From Microthrixaceae bacterium (GTDB lineage: Bacteria > Actinomycetota > Acidimicrobiia > Acidimicrobiales > Acidimicrobilacustridaceae), in NCBI GenBank assembly GCA_947449015.1, contig CANFQA010000003.1, forward strand, positions 1 to 64,000: a DNA stretch of 64,000 bases. The letters are read 5' to 3'. The notes beneath the pieces are model-generated. The model saw nothing but the letters and a program-made list of their open reading frames with translations. It did no database searches and was not told the origin of the DNA. The position numbers and the translations under genes are program-made. Positions 18,015-26,615 of the stretch are shown here, piece by piece. Numbering within the stretch: position 1 is the first letter of the stretch; each line of letters starts with the position of its first letter.

Positions 18015-18050
18015 TCGATTCCCGGCCGCTATAGGAAGGCTTGGAGTGCT

Positions 18051-18094
18051 GTTCACCTTCCGGCCACCGGAATTTCGTGTGATGTCCACCTCGC
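18051..18094 (+). promoter_or_regulatory. Candidate PHO box upstream of pstS
   Basis: GTTCACCTTCC at 18051 and GTCCACCTCGC at 18084 are related 11-base units exactly 33 bases apart, with GGCCACCGGAA directly after the first. This 11-base phasing and the GTTCACC core match binding sites of PhoP/RegX3-type regulators in actinomycetes. A possible -10, TAGTTT, lies at 18100-18105. The likely regulator is encoded in the same cluster at 24206. Confidence 0.55.
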
Positions 18095-18162
18095 GCCCGT
18101 AGTTTCTCGTTCAGTCGGGCGGCATCGGTCGATCGACATCACTCATTCAGGGGAGAGTTACC

Positions 18163-19239
18163 TTGCGTTCATCTAAGAAGCACGTCGTCTGGCTCGTTGC
18201 AGTGTTGGCAATGTTCGGTGCGGTGGCATCCGCATGCGGCGGGAGCTCCTCCTCATCGGACAATGACTCCAAGTCCACCTATGACTACGCCTCGCTCTCA
18301 GGCACGCTCAACGGGTCCGGCGCCACCTTCCCGAAGGCGTTCTATGAAGATGCCATCGCCGGTTTCGCCGGTGTCGCCAAGGGCGTCACTGTGAACTACA
18401 ACGGCGTCGGTTCGGGCCAGGGCAAGAAGGATCTCGCTGCCGGCACCGCAGACTGGGCCGGCACCGACAGTCTCGTTGCCGATGCGGACAAGGCAACCTT
18501 CAAGGGACCGTTCCTGTACTTCCCGACAGTGGCGGCTCCCATCACTGTCTCGTACAACCTCTCTGGAGTCTCCAAGCTCAATCTCAGCCCAGCCACGGTG
18601 GCCAAGATCTTCGTGGGGACCATCACCACATGGAACGATCCCGCCATCGCTGCTGAGAACGCAGGTATCACGCTTCCGAACACGGCGATCACCGTTGCGG
18701 TGCGCTCGGATGGTTCCGGCACCACTTCGAACTTCTCGAAGTTCCTCGCCGCCGCTGCACCCGAAGCATTTACGCTCACCGCTGGTGACACCGTGGCCTG
18801 GCCCAAGTCGCAGTCAGCGAAGGGCAATGCTGGCGTGGCGCAGTTGGTGAAGTCCACGAACGGCTCGATTGGCTACGTCGACTTCTCCGATGCCAAGGCC
18901 ACCGGGCTGAGCTTTGCCTCGATCGGCAACAAGGACGGCAAGTTCGTGCAGCCCACCCTTGAAGGCGCATCCGCAGCACTTGCTGGTGCCACCATCAAAG
19001 ATGATCTGACCTACTCGGCGCTGAATGCACCTGGTGCAGATGCCTACCCGATCACTGCCGGTACTTACATCATCGTGTACACGACCATTTCGGATGCGGC
19101 CAAGGCCAGCGCCATTCGCGGTTGGCTGAACTACGTACTCACCGACGGTCAGACCCTTGCCCCGGATGTTGACTTCGCTCCGCTGCCCACAGCGCTGCGA
19201 GATCGAGCGATCGCCCAGATCGCCTCGATCGTCAGCTAG
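18163..19239 (+). CDS. pstS: Phosphate-binding lipoprotein of the Pst transporter
   Basis: Captures phosphate outside the membrane and hands it to PstC/PstA. The 358-residue protein has a lipoprotein signal peptide ending at Cys25 (VASAC), a Gly/Ser linker, and PstS motifs: GSGATFPKAFYED, GVGSGQGKKDL, WAGTDS, TIT.WNDPAI and VRSDGSGTT, which together ring the phosphate. The start is TTG at 18163 with GGGGAGAG eight bases upstream. A candidate PHO box precedes it, and a strong palindrome follows the stop, between it and most of pstC. Confidence 0.96.
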   Translation: MRSSKKHVVWLVAVLAMFGAVASACGGSSSSSDNDSKSTYDYASLSGTLNGSGATFPKAFYEDAIAGFAGVAKGVTVNYNGVGSGQGKKDLAAGTADWAGTDSLVADADKATFKGPFLYFPTVAAPITVSYNLSGVSKLNLSPATVAKIFVGTITTWNDPAIAAENAGITLPNTAITVAVRSDGSGTTSNFSKFLAAAAPEAFTLTAGDTVAWPKSQSAKGNAGVAQLVKSTNGSIGYVDFSDAKATGLSFASIGNKDGKFVQPTLEGASAALAGATIKDDLTYSALNAPGADAYPITAGTYIIVYTTISDAAKASAIRGWLNYVLTDGQTLAPDVDFAPLPTALRDRAIAQIASIVS

Positions 19240-19252
19240 GTCCCAACGCCAC

Positions 19253-20257
19253 ATGGCGATGACTCCCATCGACCAGCACATCGCCCCCGGGAAATTTCCC
19301 GGGGGCGATGCCGCGTCGCTGCTCGGTGATGGACCGGGACGCCGAGGCGACCGCATCTTCCGGGCAGTGGCGCTCGGTGCGGGTCTGGTGGTGCTCGTTG
19401 TGCTGGCACTCATCGCCGCTTCGACCACTCATGAGGCCTGGCCGGCCTTTCGGGCCGAGGGCCTCTCGTTCATCACCTCGAGTACCTGGATTCCGGCCGA
19501 GAACAAATTCGGTGCACTCGCCTTCATCTATGGCACCGTGCTCTCATCGATGCTCGCGCTTGTGTTGTCAGTGCCGGTCAGTCTCGGTATCGCTCTCTAT
19601 GCCAACGAGGCAGCGCCGTCCCGGATCCGACGGCCGATCGTCTATGTGATGGATCTTCTTGCCGCTATCCCTTCGGTGGTTTACGGCCTGTGGGGCATCA
19701 TCGTGCTCGCCCCGTTCCTGGGCCCGAACGTGTATGAGCCAATCAACAACGCCGTGGGTGGATGGCCTGTCATCGGTTGGTTCCTCAAGGGCACCAGCGG
19801 CCGCAGTTTCATGACTGCCGGCATCATCCTCGCCATCATGATCACCCCGATCATCACCTCGCTCAGTCGTGAAGTCATCGCCACAGTTCCTCGAGCGCAG
19901 CGCGAGGCCGCCTATGGCATGGGGGCCACACGGTGGGAGATGATCCGCACCGCAGTTCTTCCTTGGGGGCGTGGCGGAATCGTCGGTGCCGTCATGCTCG
20001 GACTCGGTCGCGCCATGGGCGAAACCATCGCTGTTGCTCTGGTCATCGGTTCGCAGACCGGACAGATAACAACGCATTTGTTCGAAGCTGGTGACTCCAT
20101 GGCGGCGGTGATCGTCAACCAGTTCGGTGAAGCCACCGGTACACATCGCGCTGCGCTCGTTGGGCTCGGCGTCGTGCTGTTCCTCGTCACGATTCTGGTC
20201 AACGTGTCGGCCCGCTCCATTGTCGGACGATTCGACCGTCAGGCTCGGGGAGCGTGA
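19253..20257 (+). CDS. pstC: Phosphate ABC transporter permease PstC
   Basis: One of the two membrane channels of the high-affinity phosphate importer. From ATG 19253 it is 334 residues with six predicted membrane helices and the cytoplasmic EAA-type loop REAAYGMGATRWEMI that docks PstB. About 30 hydrophilic residues precede the first helix. Part of that stretch is coded by a perfect 32-bp palindrome (19279-19310). No clear ribosome site is seen before 19253 or the alternative ATG at 19259, so the N-terminus is the least certain part. It is followed by pstA after one base. Confidence 0.93.
   Translation: MAMTPIDQHIAPGKFPGGDAASLLGDGPGRRGDRIFRAVALGAGLVVLVVLALIAASTTHEAWPAFRAEGLSFITSSTWIPAENKFGALAFIYGTVLSSMLALVLSVPVSLGIALYANEAAPSRIRRPIVYVMDLLAAIPSVVYGLWGIIVLAPFLGPNVYEPINNAVGGWPVIGWFLKGTSGRSFMTAGIILAIMITPIITSLSREVIATVPRAQREAAYGMGATRWEMIRTAVLPWGRGGIVGAVMLGLGRAMGETIAVALVIGSQTGQITTHLFEAGDSMAAVIVNQFGEATGTHRAALVGLGVVLFLVTILVNVSARSIVGRFDRQARGA
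19279..19310. repeat. Perfect 32-bp palindrome at the pstS-pstC junction
   Basis: Each 16-base arm (CATCGCCCCCGGGAAA and its complement) is exact. In RNA this gives a 14-bp GC-rich stem with an AATT loop, 40 bases after the pstS stop. It has no following T-run. It probably caps the 3' end of pstS mRNA or dampens read-through, so that more PstS than channel protein is made. On the coding reading it specifies residues of the PstC N-terminus. Confidence 0.85.
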
Positions 20258-20258
20258 C

Positions 20259-21161
20259 ATGAACGATCTCATTGAACGCACCGACACTGGTGAATTGCTT
20301 CTGCGCGACACCACTCGCCGGTCGCGTCGGGTTCGTAATCGACTGGCGTCGATCTGGATGACCGGATCGCTGATCGTCGCAGTGGTCCCGCTCGCGCTTG
20401 TCATTGGCTATGTCCTCGTCAAGGGCATCGGACAACTCACTCCTGATTGGTTTACTAAGGACCTTCCCGCGGTCACACGTAAGGCCGGTGGCGGCATGGG
20501 GCCGGCCATTGTCGGCACCTTGTTGATTACCCTGACGGCTGCAGTCATGGCTGTTCCCCTTGGAATTCTCGGGGCCATCTACCTCCATGAGTACGGCGGC
20601 CGTGGACGGGTGGCTCGTCTCATCCGATTCATGGCTGATGTCATGACCGGTGTGCCGTCAATTGTCATGGGCTTGTTCGTCTACACGGTCTGGACCATCG
20701 CGCATGGCCTTTCCGCCTTCGGCGGTGCGCTTGCTCTGGCTTGCCTCATGCTGCCGATCATCATTCGCACCACCGAGGAAATGCTCAAACTCGTTCCCGA
20801 TGAGTTGCGTCTGGCCAGTTATGCGCTCGGCAACCGGAAGTGGCGCACCATTGTCACTGTGGTGCTTCCCGCCTCGTTCGGCGGAATCACCTCTGGGGTC
20901 ATGTTGGCCATTGCCCGAGCTGCCGGTGAAACCGCGCCGCTGGTGTTCACCATTGGCGCCGCCCGAAAGCTCAACCTCAGCATCTTCGATGGCCCGACCA
21001 CCTCGTTGTCGGTGCAGATCTTCGGGAACGCGCAAACCCCATTCGAGGCTGCGCAGGCCCGGGCATGGGGTGCAGCGCTGACCCTGGTCGCCATCGTCTT
21101 CATACTCACGATCCTCGCCCGAGTTGTCTCGGCTGCGGTGGCTCGCCGCCACAACGCATAG
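20259..21161 (+). CDS. pstA: Phosphate ABC transporter permease PstA
   Basis: The second membrane subunit of the Pst importer. The start ATG at 20259 has GGGGAG upstream and gives 300 residues with six helices. It has the permease loop [18 protein letters not shown] and the conserved [16 protein letters not shown] segment typical of PstA. It is one base after the pstC stop and 16 bases before the pstB start. Confidence 0.95.
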   Translation: MNDLIERTDTGELLLRDTTRRSRRVRNRLASIWMTGSLIVAVVPLALVIGYVLVKGIGQLTPDWFTKDLPAVTRKAGGGMGPAIVGTLLITLTAAVMAVPLGILGAIYLHEYGGRGRVARLIRFMADVMTGVPSIVMGLFVYTVWTIAHGLSAFGGALALACLMLPIIIRTTEEMLKLVPDELRLASYALGNRKWRTIVTVVLPASFGGITSGVMLAIARAAGETAPLVFTIGAARKLNLSIFDGPTTSLSVQIFGNAQTPFEAAQARAWGAALTLVAIVFILTILARVVSAAVARRHNA

Positions 21162-21177
21162 ACCGCAGGAGCACGCC

Positions 21178-22092
21178 ATGACCGAATCGACCAGCACCGA
21201 TCTCCCCCAGGAAGTCGAAGAGCCCATGGCGACAGTTGCCGCCTCTGCATCATCAGTGGGTGGTGGCCCAGCGATGACTCCGGCGGCCTCATCCGATCCG
21301 GCATCCATTGGTGCCGAGGTGGTGTTCGACGTTCGCGACCTTGACGTGTATTACGGCGCGTTCCGCGCGGTGCGCGATGTCAATCTTCAGATTCACAAGA
21401 AGGAGATCACCGCGTTTATCGGGCCATCAGGTTGTGGTAAGTCCACCGTCCTGCGCTGCTTCGACCGGATGAATGACCTCATTGAGGGTGCCCGCGTCGA
21501 GGGCAAGGTGCTCTACCACGGTGTGGATCTTTACGACGATCGCGTTGATCCCGTCGAGGTACGCAAGCGCATCGGCATGGTGTTTCAGAAGCCCAATCCA
21601 TTCCCGAAGTCCATTTACGACAACATCGCGTTCGGCCCTCGACTCGCTGGCAACAAGGAGAACCTCGATGATCTTGTCGAGCGGGCCCTGCGCCAGGCGG
21701 CGTTGTGGGATGAGGTGAAGGACCGTCTGAAAAAGTCGGCAATGGGCTTATCTGGCGGCCAACAGCAGCGGCTTTGCATTGCTCGTGCCATTGCTGTTGA
21801 GCCCGAGGTCATCCTGATGGATGAACCCTGCTCAGCACTCGATCCCATTGCTACTGCTCGCATTGAGGACCTCATGCAGGAACTCAAAGCGGAGTTCACC
21901 ATTCTCATTGTCACGCATAACATGCAACAGGCCGCTCGGGTAAGCGATCGAACCGCGTTCTTCACCACCGAGATCAATTCTCACAGCGATACTCGAACGG
22001 GGTGCTTGGTGGAGTACGCCCCGACAAACAAGATTTTCTCGGCGCCCGAGGATGAGCGCACCGAAAATTATGTGACCGGAAGATTCGGATGA
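21178..22092 (+). CDS. pstB: Phosphate ABC transporter ATP-binding protein PstB
   Basis: Powers phosphate import. The 304-residue protein has the Walker [11 protein letters not shown]-loop VFQKPNPFP (a PstB signature), ABC signature LSGGQQQR, Walker B VILMDEP and H-loop THN. An extra, poorly conserved N-terminal tail of about 45 residues rich in Ala/Ser/Thr precedes the ATPase domain. AGGAG lies seven bases before the ATG. The stop codon overlaps a 26-codon reading frame that leads to phoU. Confidence 0.96.
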   Translation: MTESTSTDLPQEVEEPMATVAASASSVGGGPAMTPAASSDPASIGAEVVFDVRDLDVYYGAFRAVRDVNLQIHKKEITAFIGPSGCGKSTVLRCFDRMNDLIEGARVEGKVLYHGVDLYDDRVDPVEVRKRIGMVFQKPNPFPKSIYDNIAFGPRLAGNKENLDDLVERALRQAALWDEVKDRLKKSAMGLSGGQQQRLCIARAIAVEPEVILMDEPCSALDPIATARIEDLMQELKAEFTILIVTHNMQQAARVSDRTAFFTTEINSHSDTRTGCLVEYAPTNKIFSAPEDERTENYVTGRFG

Positions 22093-22169
22093 GTTCAGTG
22101 AACGATCCAGTGGCCGATCCAGTGGCCGATGCGGTCCGCGCTGCCAAGAAGAGGGGTTTCGATGCCTGA
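22089..22169 (+). CDS. Possible 26-residue coupling ORF between pstB and phoU
   Basis: An ATG overlaps the pstB stop (ATGA) and opens a 26-codon frame whose TGA lies just inside phoU (22167-22169). It contains a 12-base direct repeat (GATCCAGTGGCC twice) coding DPVADPVAD, then a basic end. It may only serve to carry ribosomes across the 69-base gap to phoU. It is too short to show from sequence alone that a peptide is kept. Confidence 0.35.
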   Translation: MSSVNDPVADPVADAVRAAKKRGFDA

Positions 22170-22902
22170 ACAACGGGTGAATTTTCATCAGGATCTCGAT
22201 GAGATTCGCAACGAAATCGTGCAACTCGGAGCGCTTGTGCGCGAGTTCATCCCGCGCGGCACCGACGTCCTTCTTGCCGGTGACCTCGGGGGCGCTCTCG
22301 CACTCATTGAGGCCGATGACGAAATCGATGCGCTCACGTTGCGCATCGAGGAGCAGTGCTACAACGTGCTCGCCCGTCAGCAACCGATGGCATCTGATTT
22401 ACGCAGCATCGTCACTGCGGTGTGGCTGACCGGCGAACTCGAGCGCTCCGGCGACCTCATGGTCAATGTGGCCAAAGCCGCCAGACGTATCTATGGCGCC
22501 CATCTCGATCCGCGACTGCGCGGTCTCATCGAGCGGATGAGCGAGGAAGCCAGCCGTCTCATCTCGTTGTCGCTTGATGCCTATGTTGAACGCGACGCCA
22601 GCCTTGGTGCCGCGCTCGCTGACATTGACGACACACTGGACGCGATCCATGGCGACTACATCGAAGCCATCTTTGATGCCCACTCGACCCACGACCTTGG
22701 TCTGCAGCCCGCGGTACAACTCGCACTGGTCGGTCGCTATTACGAGCGCATTGGCGATCATGCCGTCAATATCGGCCAGCGCGTGCAGTACATGGTCACC
22801 GGTTGGCTCCCCGAGCAGACCGGGGCTGCCCGGCTTAGGGCCCGTGAAGCAACGCTCGTCGATCTTGAATCGACTGAGGACCCCAGGCCCGGAGACCAAT
22901 GA
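22162..22902 (+). CDS. phoU: Phosphate uptake regulator PhoU
   Basis: A 246-residue helical protein with two PhoU repeats (RNEIVQLGALVREF; DLRSIVTAVWLTGELERSGDL; LVGRYYERIGDHAVNIGQRVQYM). PhoU relays the state of the Pst transporter to the sensor kinase and holds back the response when phosphate is ample. ATG 22162 has GAGGGG six bases upstream. The stop overlaps the kinase start by four bases. Confidence 0.95.
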   Translation: MPEQRVNFHQDLDEIRNEIVQLGALVREFIPRGTDVLLAGDLGGALALIEADDEIDALTLRIEEQCYNVLARQQPMASDLRSIVTAVWLTGELERSGDLMVNVAKAARRIYGAHLDPRLRGLIERMSEEASRLISLSLDAYVERDASLGAALADIDDTLDAIHGDYIEAIFDAHSTHDLGLQPAVQLALVGRYYERIGDHAVNIGQRVQYMVTGWLPEQTGAARLRAREATLVDLESTEDPRPGDQ

Positions 22903-24206
22903 CTCCACTTCTTGGTCTTTCACTTCCAACGACAGCGGTATTCGTCGTCTCCTTCCTGCTGCTTTGTGGCGCAGCCGGAGCGCTTGTGTCGACCCTCGTA
23001 ACCCGACGACATGTTCGTCAGCGGTTGGCCGAAACTGCGACGCGCCTGGGTCATACAGCGGGAAGTCACGAGAGCTCAGCCACCGTCGACCAGCTGCTCT
23101 CCTCGATTGAGAGCGCAGTGCGCGACCGCATCTTTGCTGATCAACGCGAGCGCTCAACGGTCGGTCGTTTTCAGGAGGCGCTCGACTCACTGCCACTGGC
23201 TGTTTTGGTGGTGGATGAGACTGGCGAGATCCTTGAGCGCAATATCGCCGCGGGCGCCTTCATTGAAGCCCGTCATTCCGATGCCTTAGTGGGAGCGGTG
23301 GTCAACGAACTCCTCGCTGAAGCAATTGCCGGCCAACCGGCTGAGCGCACAATGGAACTTTTCGGTCCGCCTCGACGCTCTGTCGTCGTCGCCACTCGCC
23401 CGCTTGGAGTTGAGGGTGCTCGATGCGCAGTGGCCATCGTGGAGGATGTCACCGAGCGACGCCGGCTCGAAGCGGTCCGTACCGATTTCGTCGCAAACAT
23501 CAGCCACGAACTCAAAACACCGATCGGAGCCATCGGTCTGCTTGCAGAAACCTTGCAGGCAGAGGATGACCCTGCTGTTGCCGAGCGACTCGCTGGACGC
23601 ATCCAGCTGGAGTCCTATCGGGTTGGTCGCACCATCGAGGATCTGCTCGAACTTTCTCGCATCGAGATCGATGAGAGTCGGGTTGCCGAGGCTGTCGAGA
23701 TCGGGGCCATTGTTGGTGAGGCCAGCGATCGTCTCGCTCCCGCTGCTGAGCAGGCCGGAGTCACGCTGTCGAGCATCGGCGCAGATCTTTCAGTGGCCAT
23801 TCACTGCGACCGTCGACAGTTGGTTTCGGCAGTCACGAATCTCATTGATAACGCCATCAAGTATTCCGATCCGGGTGGCCAGGTCGAGGTGGTTGGTGAA
23901 GTCACCACAGATGCTGTGGTCCTTTCAGTGACCGACCACGGCATTGGCATTCCTGCGCGTGATCTTGACCGGGTGTTCGAACGCTTCTATAGGGTTGATC
24001 AGGCCCGCAGCCGCCAAACCGGTGGAACCGGTCTTGGCTTGGCGATCGTTCGCCATGTGGCGGCAAACCATTCCGGGGTAGTCGAGGTGGAATCCCGCCT
24101 CGGGGAGGGTTCCTCATTCCGCCTTCGTCTTCCCCTTTCACTCGTTGCCATAACCGGATCCAACGAAACCACTGCAATCAAACCGAACACTCCGGAGGAG
24201 TTCTGA
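22899..24206 (+). CDS. phoR: Sensor histidine kinase, PhoR/SenX3 type
   Basis: A 435-residue membrane kinase. Its layout is a short N-terminal membrane region (about residues 10-34), a PAS-like domain (LPLAVLVVDETGEILERN), a dimerisation domain with His203 in NISHELKTPIGAIGLL, and a catalytic domain with N (LIDNAIKYS), G1 (DHGIGIP), F (FERFYRVD) and G2 (GGTGLGLAI) boxes. It has few external residues, so it probably senses phosphate through Pst/PhoU, as SenX3 and PhoR do. Its start overlaps phoU (ATGA) and its stop overlaps the regulator (TGATG). Confidence 0.94.
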   Translation: MTPLLGLSLPTTAVFVVSFLLLCGAAGALVSTLVTRRHVRQRLAETATRLGHTAGSHESSATVDQLLSSIESAVRDRIFADQRERSTVGRFQEALDSLPLAVLVVDETGEILERNIAAGAFIEARHSDALVGAVVNELLAEAIAGQPAERTMELFGPPRRSVVVATRPLGVEGARCAVAIVEDVTERRRLEAVRTDFVANISHELKTPIGAIGLLAETLQAEDDPAVAERLAGRIQLESYRVGRTIEDLLELSRIEIDESRVAEAVEIGAIVGEASDRLAPAAEQAGVTLSSIGADLSVAIHCDRRQLVSAVTNLIDNAIKYSDPGGQVEVVGEVTTDAVVLSVTDHGIGIPARDLDRVFERFYRVDQARSRQTGGTGLGLAIVRHVAANHSGVVEVESRLGEGSSFRLRLPLSLVAITGSNETTAIKPNTPEEF

Positions 24207-24931
24207 TGTCAGAAATTTCTGTGCTCATCGTTGAAGACGAGGAGTCATTCATCGAGGCACTTGAGAGTGGTCTCAGTCGAGAAGGGTTCAAGGTGACCGT
24301 GGCTCGCGACGGCGCTGAGGCCCTCGATATTTTCGAACGGGTCGCGCCTGATCTCATCCTGCTCGACGTCATGCTCCCCAAGGTGTCGGGGATCGACGTC
24401 TGCCGTGAGATTCGGGCCAAGTCCAGTGTGCCGATCATCATGGTCACGGCCAAGGGTGCAGAGATCGACACTGTGGTGGGCCTTGAGGTTGGTGCTGATG
24501 ATTACATCACCAAGCCCTATCGACTGCGTGAGTTGGTAGCACGTATGCGCGCGGTGCTGCGTCGCCGCTCCGGCGGCGAACCCGAGCCCGCAGGAGCTGT
24601 GGCGCCGGCATCTGATGTCGTCGAAATCGGCGATGTCCGTCTTGATCATGAACGCCATGAGGTCACCATTCGCGGTGAAGCAGTGAAGCTCCCACTTAAG
24701 GAGTTCGAGTTGCTCGCGCTGCTTCTTGAGAACGCCGGCCGGGTTCTCACCCGCGACATTCTCATTGATCGGGTGTGGGGCTCTGACTACGTGGGTGATA
24801 CCAAGACACTTGATGTTCACGTGAAGCGGCTGCGCTCGAAGGTTGAGGCCGACCCGGCCGATCCGCAGTGCATCGTCACTATCCGCGGTTTGGGTTACAA
24901 GTTCGAGGTTCCCCGTCAGCCCCGTAGTTGA
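24206..24931 (+). CDS. phoB: Response regulator, PhoB/RegX3 type (OmpR family)
   Basis: A 241-residue regulator. The receiver domain has the acidic pair EDEE, phospho-acceptor Asp in LILLDVMLPK and Lys in YITKPYR. The winged-helix DNA-binding domain ends with TIRGLGYKFE. A GGAGGAG site and a one-base overlap with the kinase tie their translation. It is the likely activator of the pst promoter, where a candidate PHO box lies at 18051-18094, and perhaps of ppk. Confidence 0.95.
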   Translation: MSEISVLIVEDEESFIEALESGLSREGFKVTVARDGAEALDIFERVAPDLILLDVMLPKVSGIDVCREIRAKSSVPIIMVTAKGAEIDTVVGLEVGADDYITKPYRLRELVARMRAVLRRRSGGEPEPAGAVAPASDVVEIGDVRLDHERHEVTIRGEAVKLPLKEFELLALLLENAGRVLTRDILIDRVWGSDYVGDTKTLDVHVKRLRSKVEADPADPQCIVTIRGLGYKFEVPRQPRS

Positions 24932-24996
24932 TCGCTGGTTGGGCTCCGGGGTCTCCGCCGCGCAGGGGTCACAGTCGCTCAGTCACATGACGCTTC

Positions 24997-25002
24997 TACG
25001 AT
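24997..25002 (+). promoter_or_regulatory. Leaderless -10 hexamer for the MFS transporter
   Basis: TACGAT, seven bases before a GTG at 25010. The hexamer includes the ATG at 25001, which argues that this upstream ATG is not used. Confidence 0.55.
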
Positions 25003-25009
25003 GGGGCCT

Positions 25010-26572
25010 GTGAGTTCTGTGAACCCCCCAGATAGTCATGCCGCCGCGCGTGATCCACGTCGACCCTGGGCGCTCTCACCGTTCTCATTGCTGGCTCGCA
25101 CCCATGCAGCCTCGGTCTCCGGCGACGCCCTCTTCGCCATTGGTTTGGCTGGGTCGGTGTTCTTCTCGCTTGATTTCAACTCGGCGCGTTGGCGGGTGGC
25201 GCTGTATCTCGTACTCACTATTGCGCCCTTCGCCGTTGCTGCGCCGCTGATTGGCCCGGCCATCGATCGCATCAAAGGTGGTCGTCGCTGGATCATCGTG
25301 GGATCACTGCTGATTCGTGCCATCTTGGCGTTTCTCATCACCCAACACATGCAGACCTTGTACTTCTATCCCGAAGCATTTGGCATGCTGGTGTTGCAGA
25401 AGATTTATTCGATCTCCAAAAGCGCGGTAGTCCCCGGCACCGTGCACAACGACGCCGAACTGGTCGAGGCCAACTCCAAACTCACGGTGCTCTCGGCGCT
25501 GGCGGTCGTTATCGCTGCGGTTCCCGGCGGCATACTTCTCAAACTTGGCGGGGGAGCTTGGAGCGTCGGACTCAGCGGTGTTGTCTTCCTCGTGGGAACC
25601 GTGCTTGCACTTCGGCTCCGACCCACGGTGGTGGCCGTGGAGCCGGTTGATGAGACCGAGCGAGAGGAACTTCGATCTGCCGGCATTGTGCTGGCCTCCT
25701 CAGCCATGGGTCTGCTGCGCGGCATTGTCGGATTCCTGTCATTCATGCTCGCGTTCGGATTCAAGGACAAGGGTGCGCCACTGTGGGAACTAGGTCTGGT
25801 GGCAGCGTTCGCACAGTTCGGCTTCTTCATCGGTGCCGTTCTCGCGCCACGAATCCGACGGCTGCTCACCGAGGAACGAATCCTCATCGCGTCGCTGGCG
25901 CTCACGGTGGGCGCTGGAGTGCTGTGTGCTGTCATCGGCGGACTTTTCGGCTCAGCGGTGCTGTCGATGCTTGTCGGCATGACCGGAAGCACGGCGAAGC
26001 AGGCCTTCGACTCGATCGTGCAACGCGATGCTCCTGATGCCAACCGCGGTCGATCCTTCGCCCGTTTCGAAACCCGTTTCCAGTTGGTCTGGGTCATCGG
26101 CGCGCTGTTGCCGATCATCATTCCGATTCCCATCGTTATCGGGTTCTCGATCATCGCGGTTGTCGCCGCAGTGGCATTGATCTGGTACCTCATTGGTCTG
26201 CGTCAACTGCGCAACGGTCGACTCCCAACGCAGCCGAGAGGGTTCTTCCGACGCTCCACGACTGAAGATCCAGCCACGCTGGCCAGGGAGGGATTCGCCC
26301 CTCCGGCAGCCTGGGCTGGGGTCGCAGTGCCGACCACTGCCAACAGTTCATGGTCGGCCTCCTCGGGATTCGCGCCGCCGTTCGACCCCTCTGATCCAGC
26401 ATCCGACCCGCCGTTCGATCCTGCCCGTCGGTGGATGCGTCGTTCAGCGCCATTGCCGCCACCTGTGCCGTCACCTCAGTCCACGTCGCGTCGTGGCGAT
26501 GGGCTGCTGTTCAGTGCTGAAGCCTGGGATGACCCGCAGGCGATCGAGGACCGGCGCCCACCGGGAAACTGA
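25010..26572 (+). CDS. Major facilitator superfamily transporter with a long Pro-rich tail
   Basis: A 520-residue membrane protein with about 11 or 12 hydrophobic segments in residues 35-400. An MFS-like loop (GPAIDRIKGGRRWI) follows helix 2. The C-terminal 120 residues are hydrophilic, rich in Pro, Ser and Ala, and probably cytoplasmic and disordered. The substrate cannot be told. The gene has its own leaderless promoter, so it is probably not part of the pho operon that ends 78 bases before. I chose GTG 25010 over ATG 25001 because the latter lies within the presumed -10. Confidence 0.75.
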   Translation: MSSVNPPDSHAAARDPRRPWALSPFSLLARTHAASVSGDALFAIGLAGSVFFSLDFNSARWRVALYLVLTIAPFAVAAPLIGPAIDRIKGGRRWIIVGSLLIRAILAFLITQHMQTLYFYPEAFGMLVLQKIYSISKSAVVPGTVHNDAELVEANSKLTVLSALAVVIAAVPGGILLKLGGGAWSVGLSGVVFLVGTVLALRLRPTVVAVEPVDETEREELRSAGIVLASSAMGLLRGIVGFLSFMLAFGFKDKGAPLWELGLVAAFAQFGFFIGAVLAPRIRRLLTEERILIASLALTVGAGVLCAVIGGLFGSAVLSMLVGMTGSTAKQAFDSIVQRDAPDANRGRSFARFETRFQLVWVIGALLPIIIPIPIVIGFSIIAVVAAVALIWYLIGLRQLRNGRLPTQPRGFFRRSTTEDPATLAREGFAPPAAWAGVAVPTTANSSWSASSGFAPPFDPSDPASDPPFDPARRWMRRSAPLPPPVPSPQSTSRRGDGLLFSAEAWDDPQAIEDRRPPGN

Positions 26573-26615
26573 GGACCGAACCGAACAGGGCTTGGCATTC
26601 TCGATTTTCAGTCAC

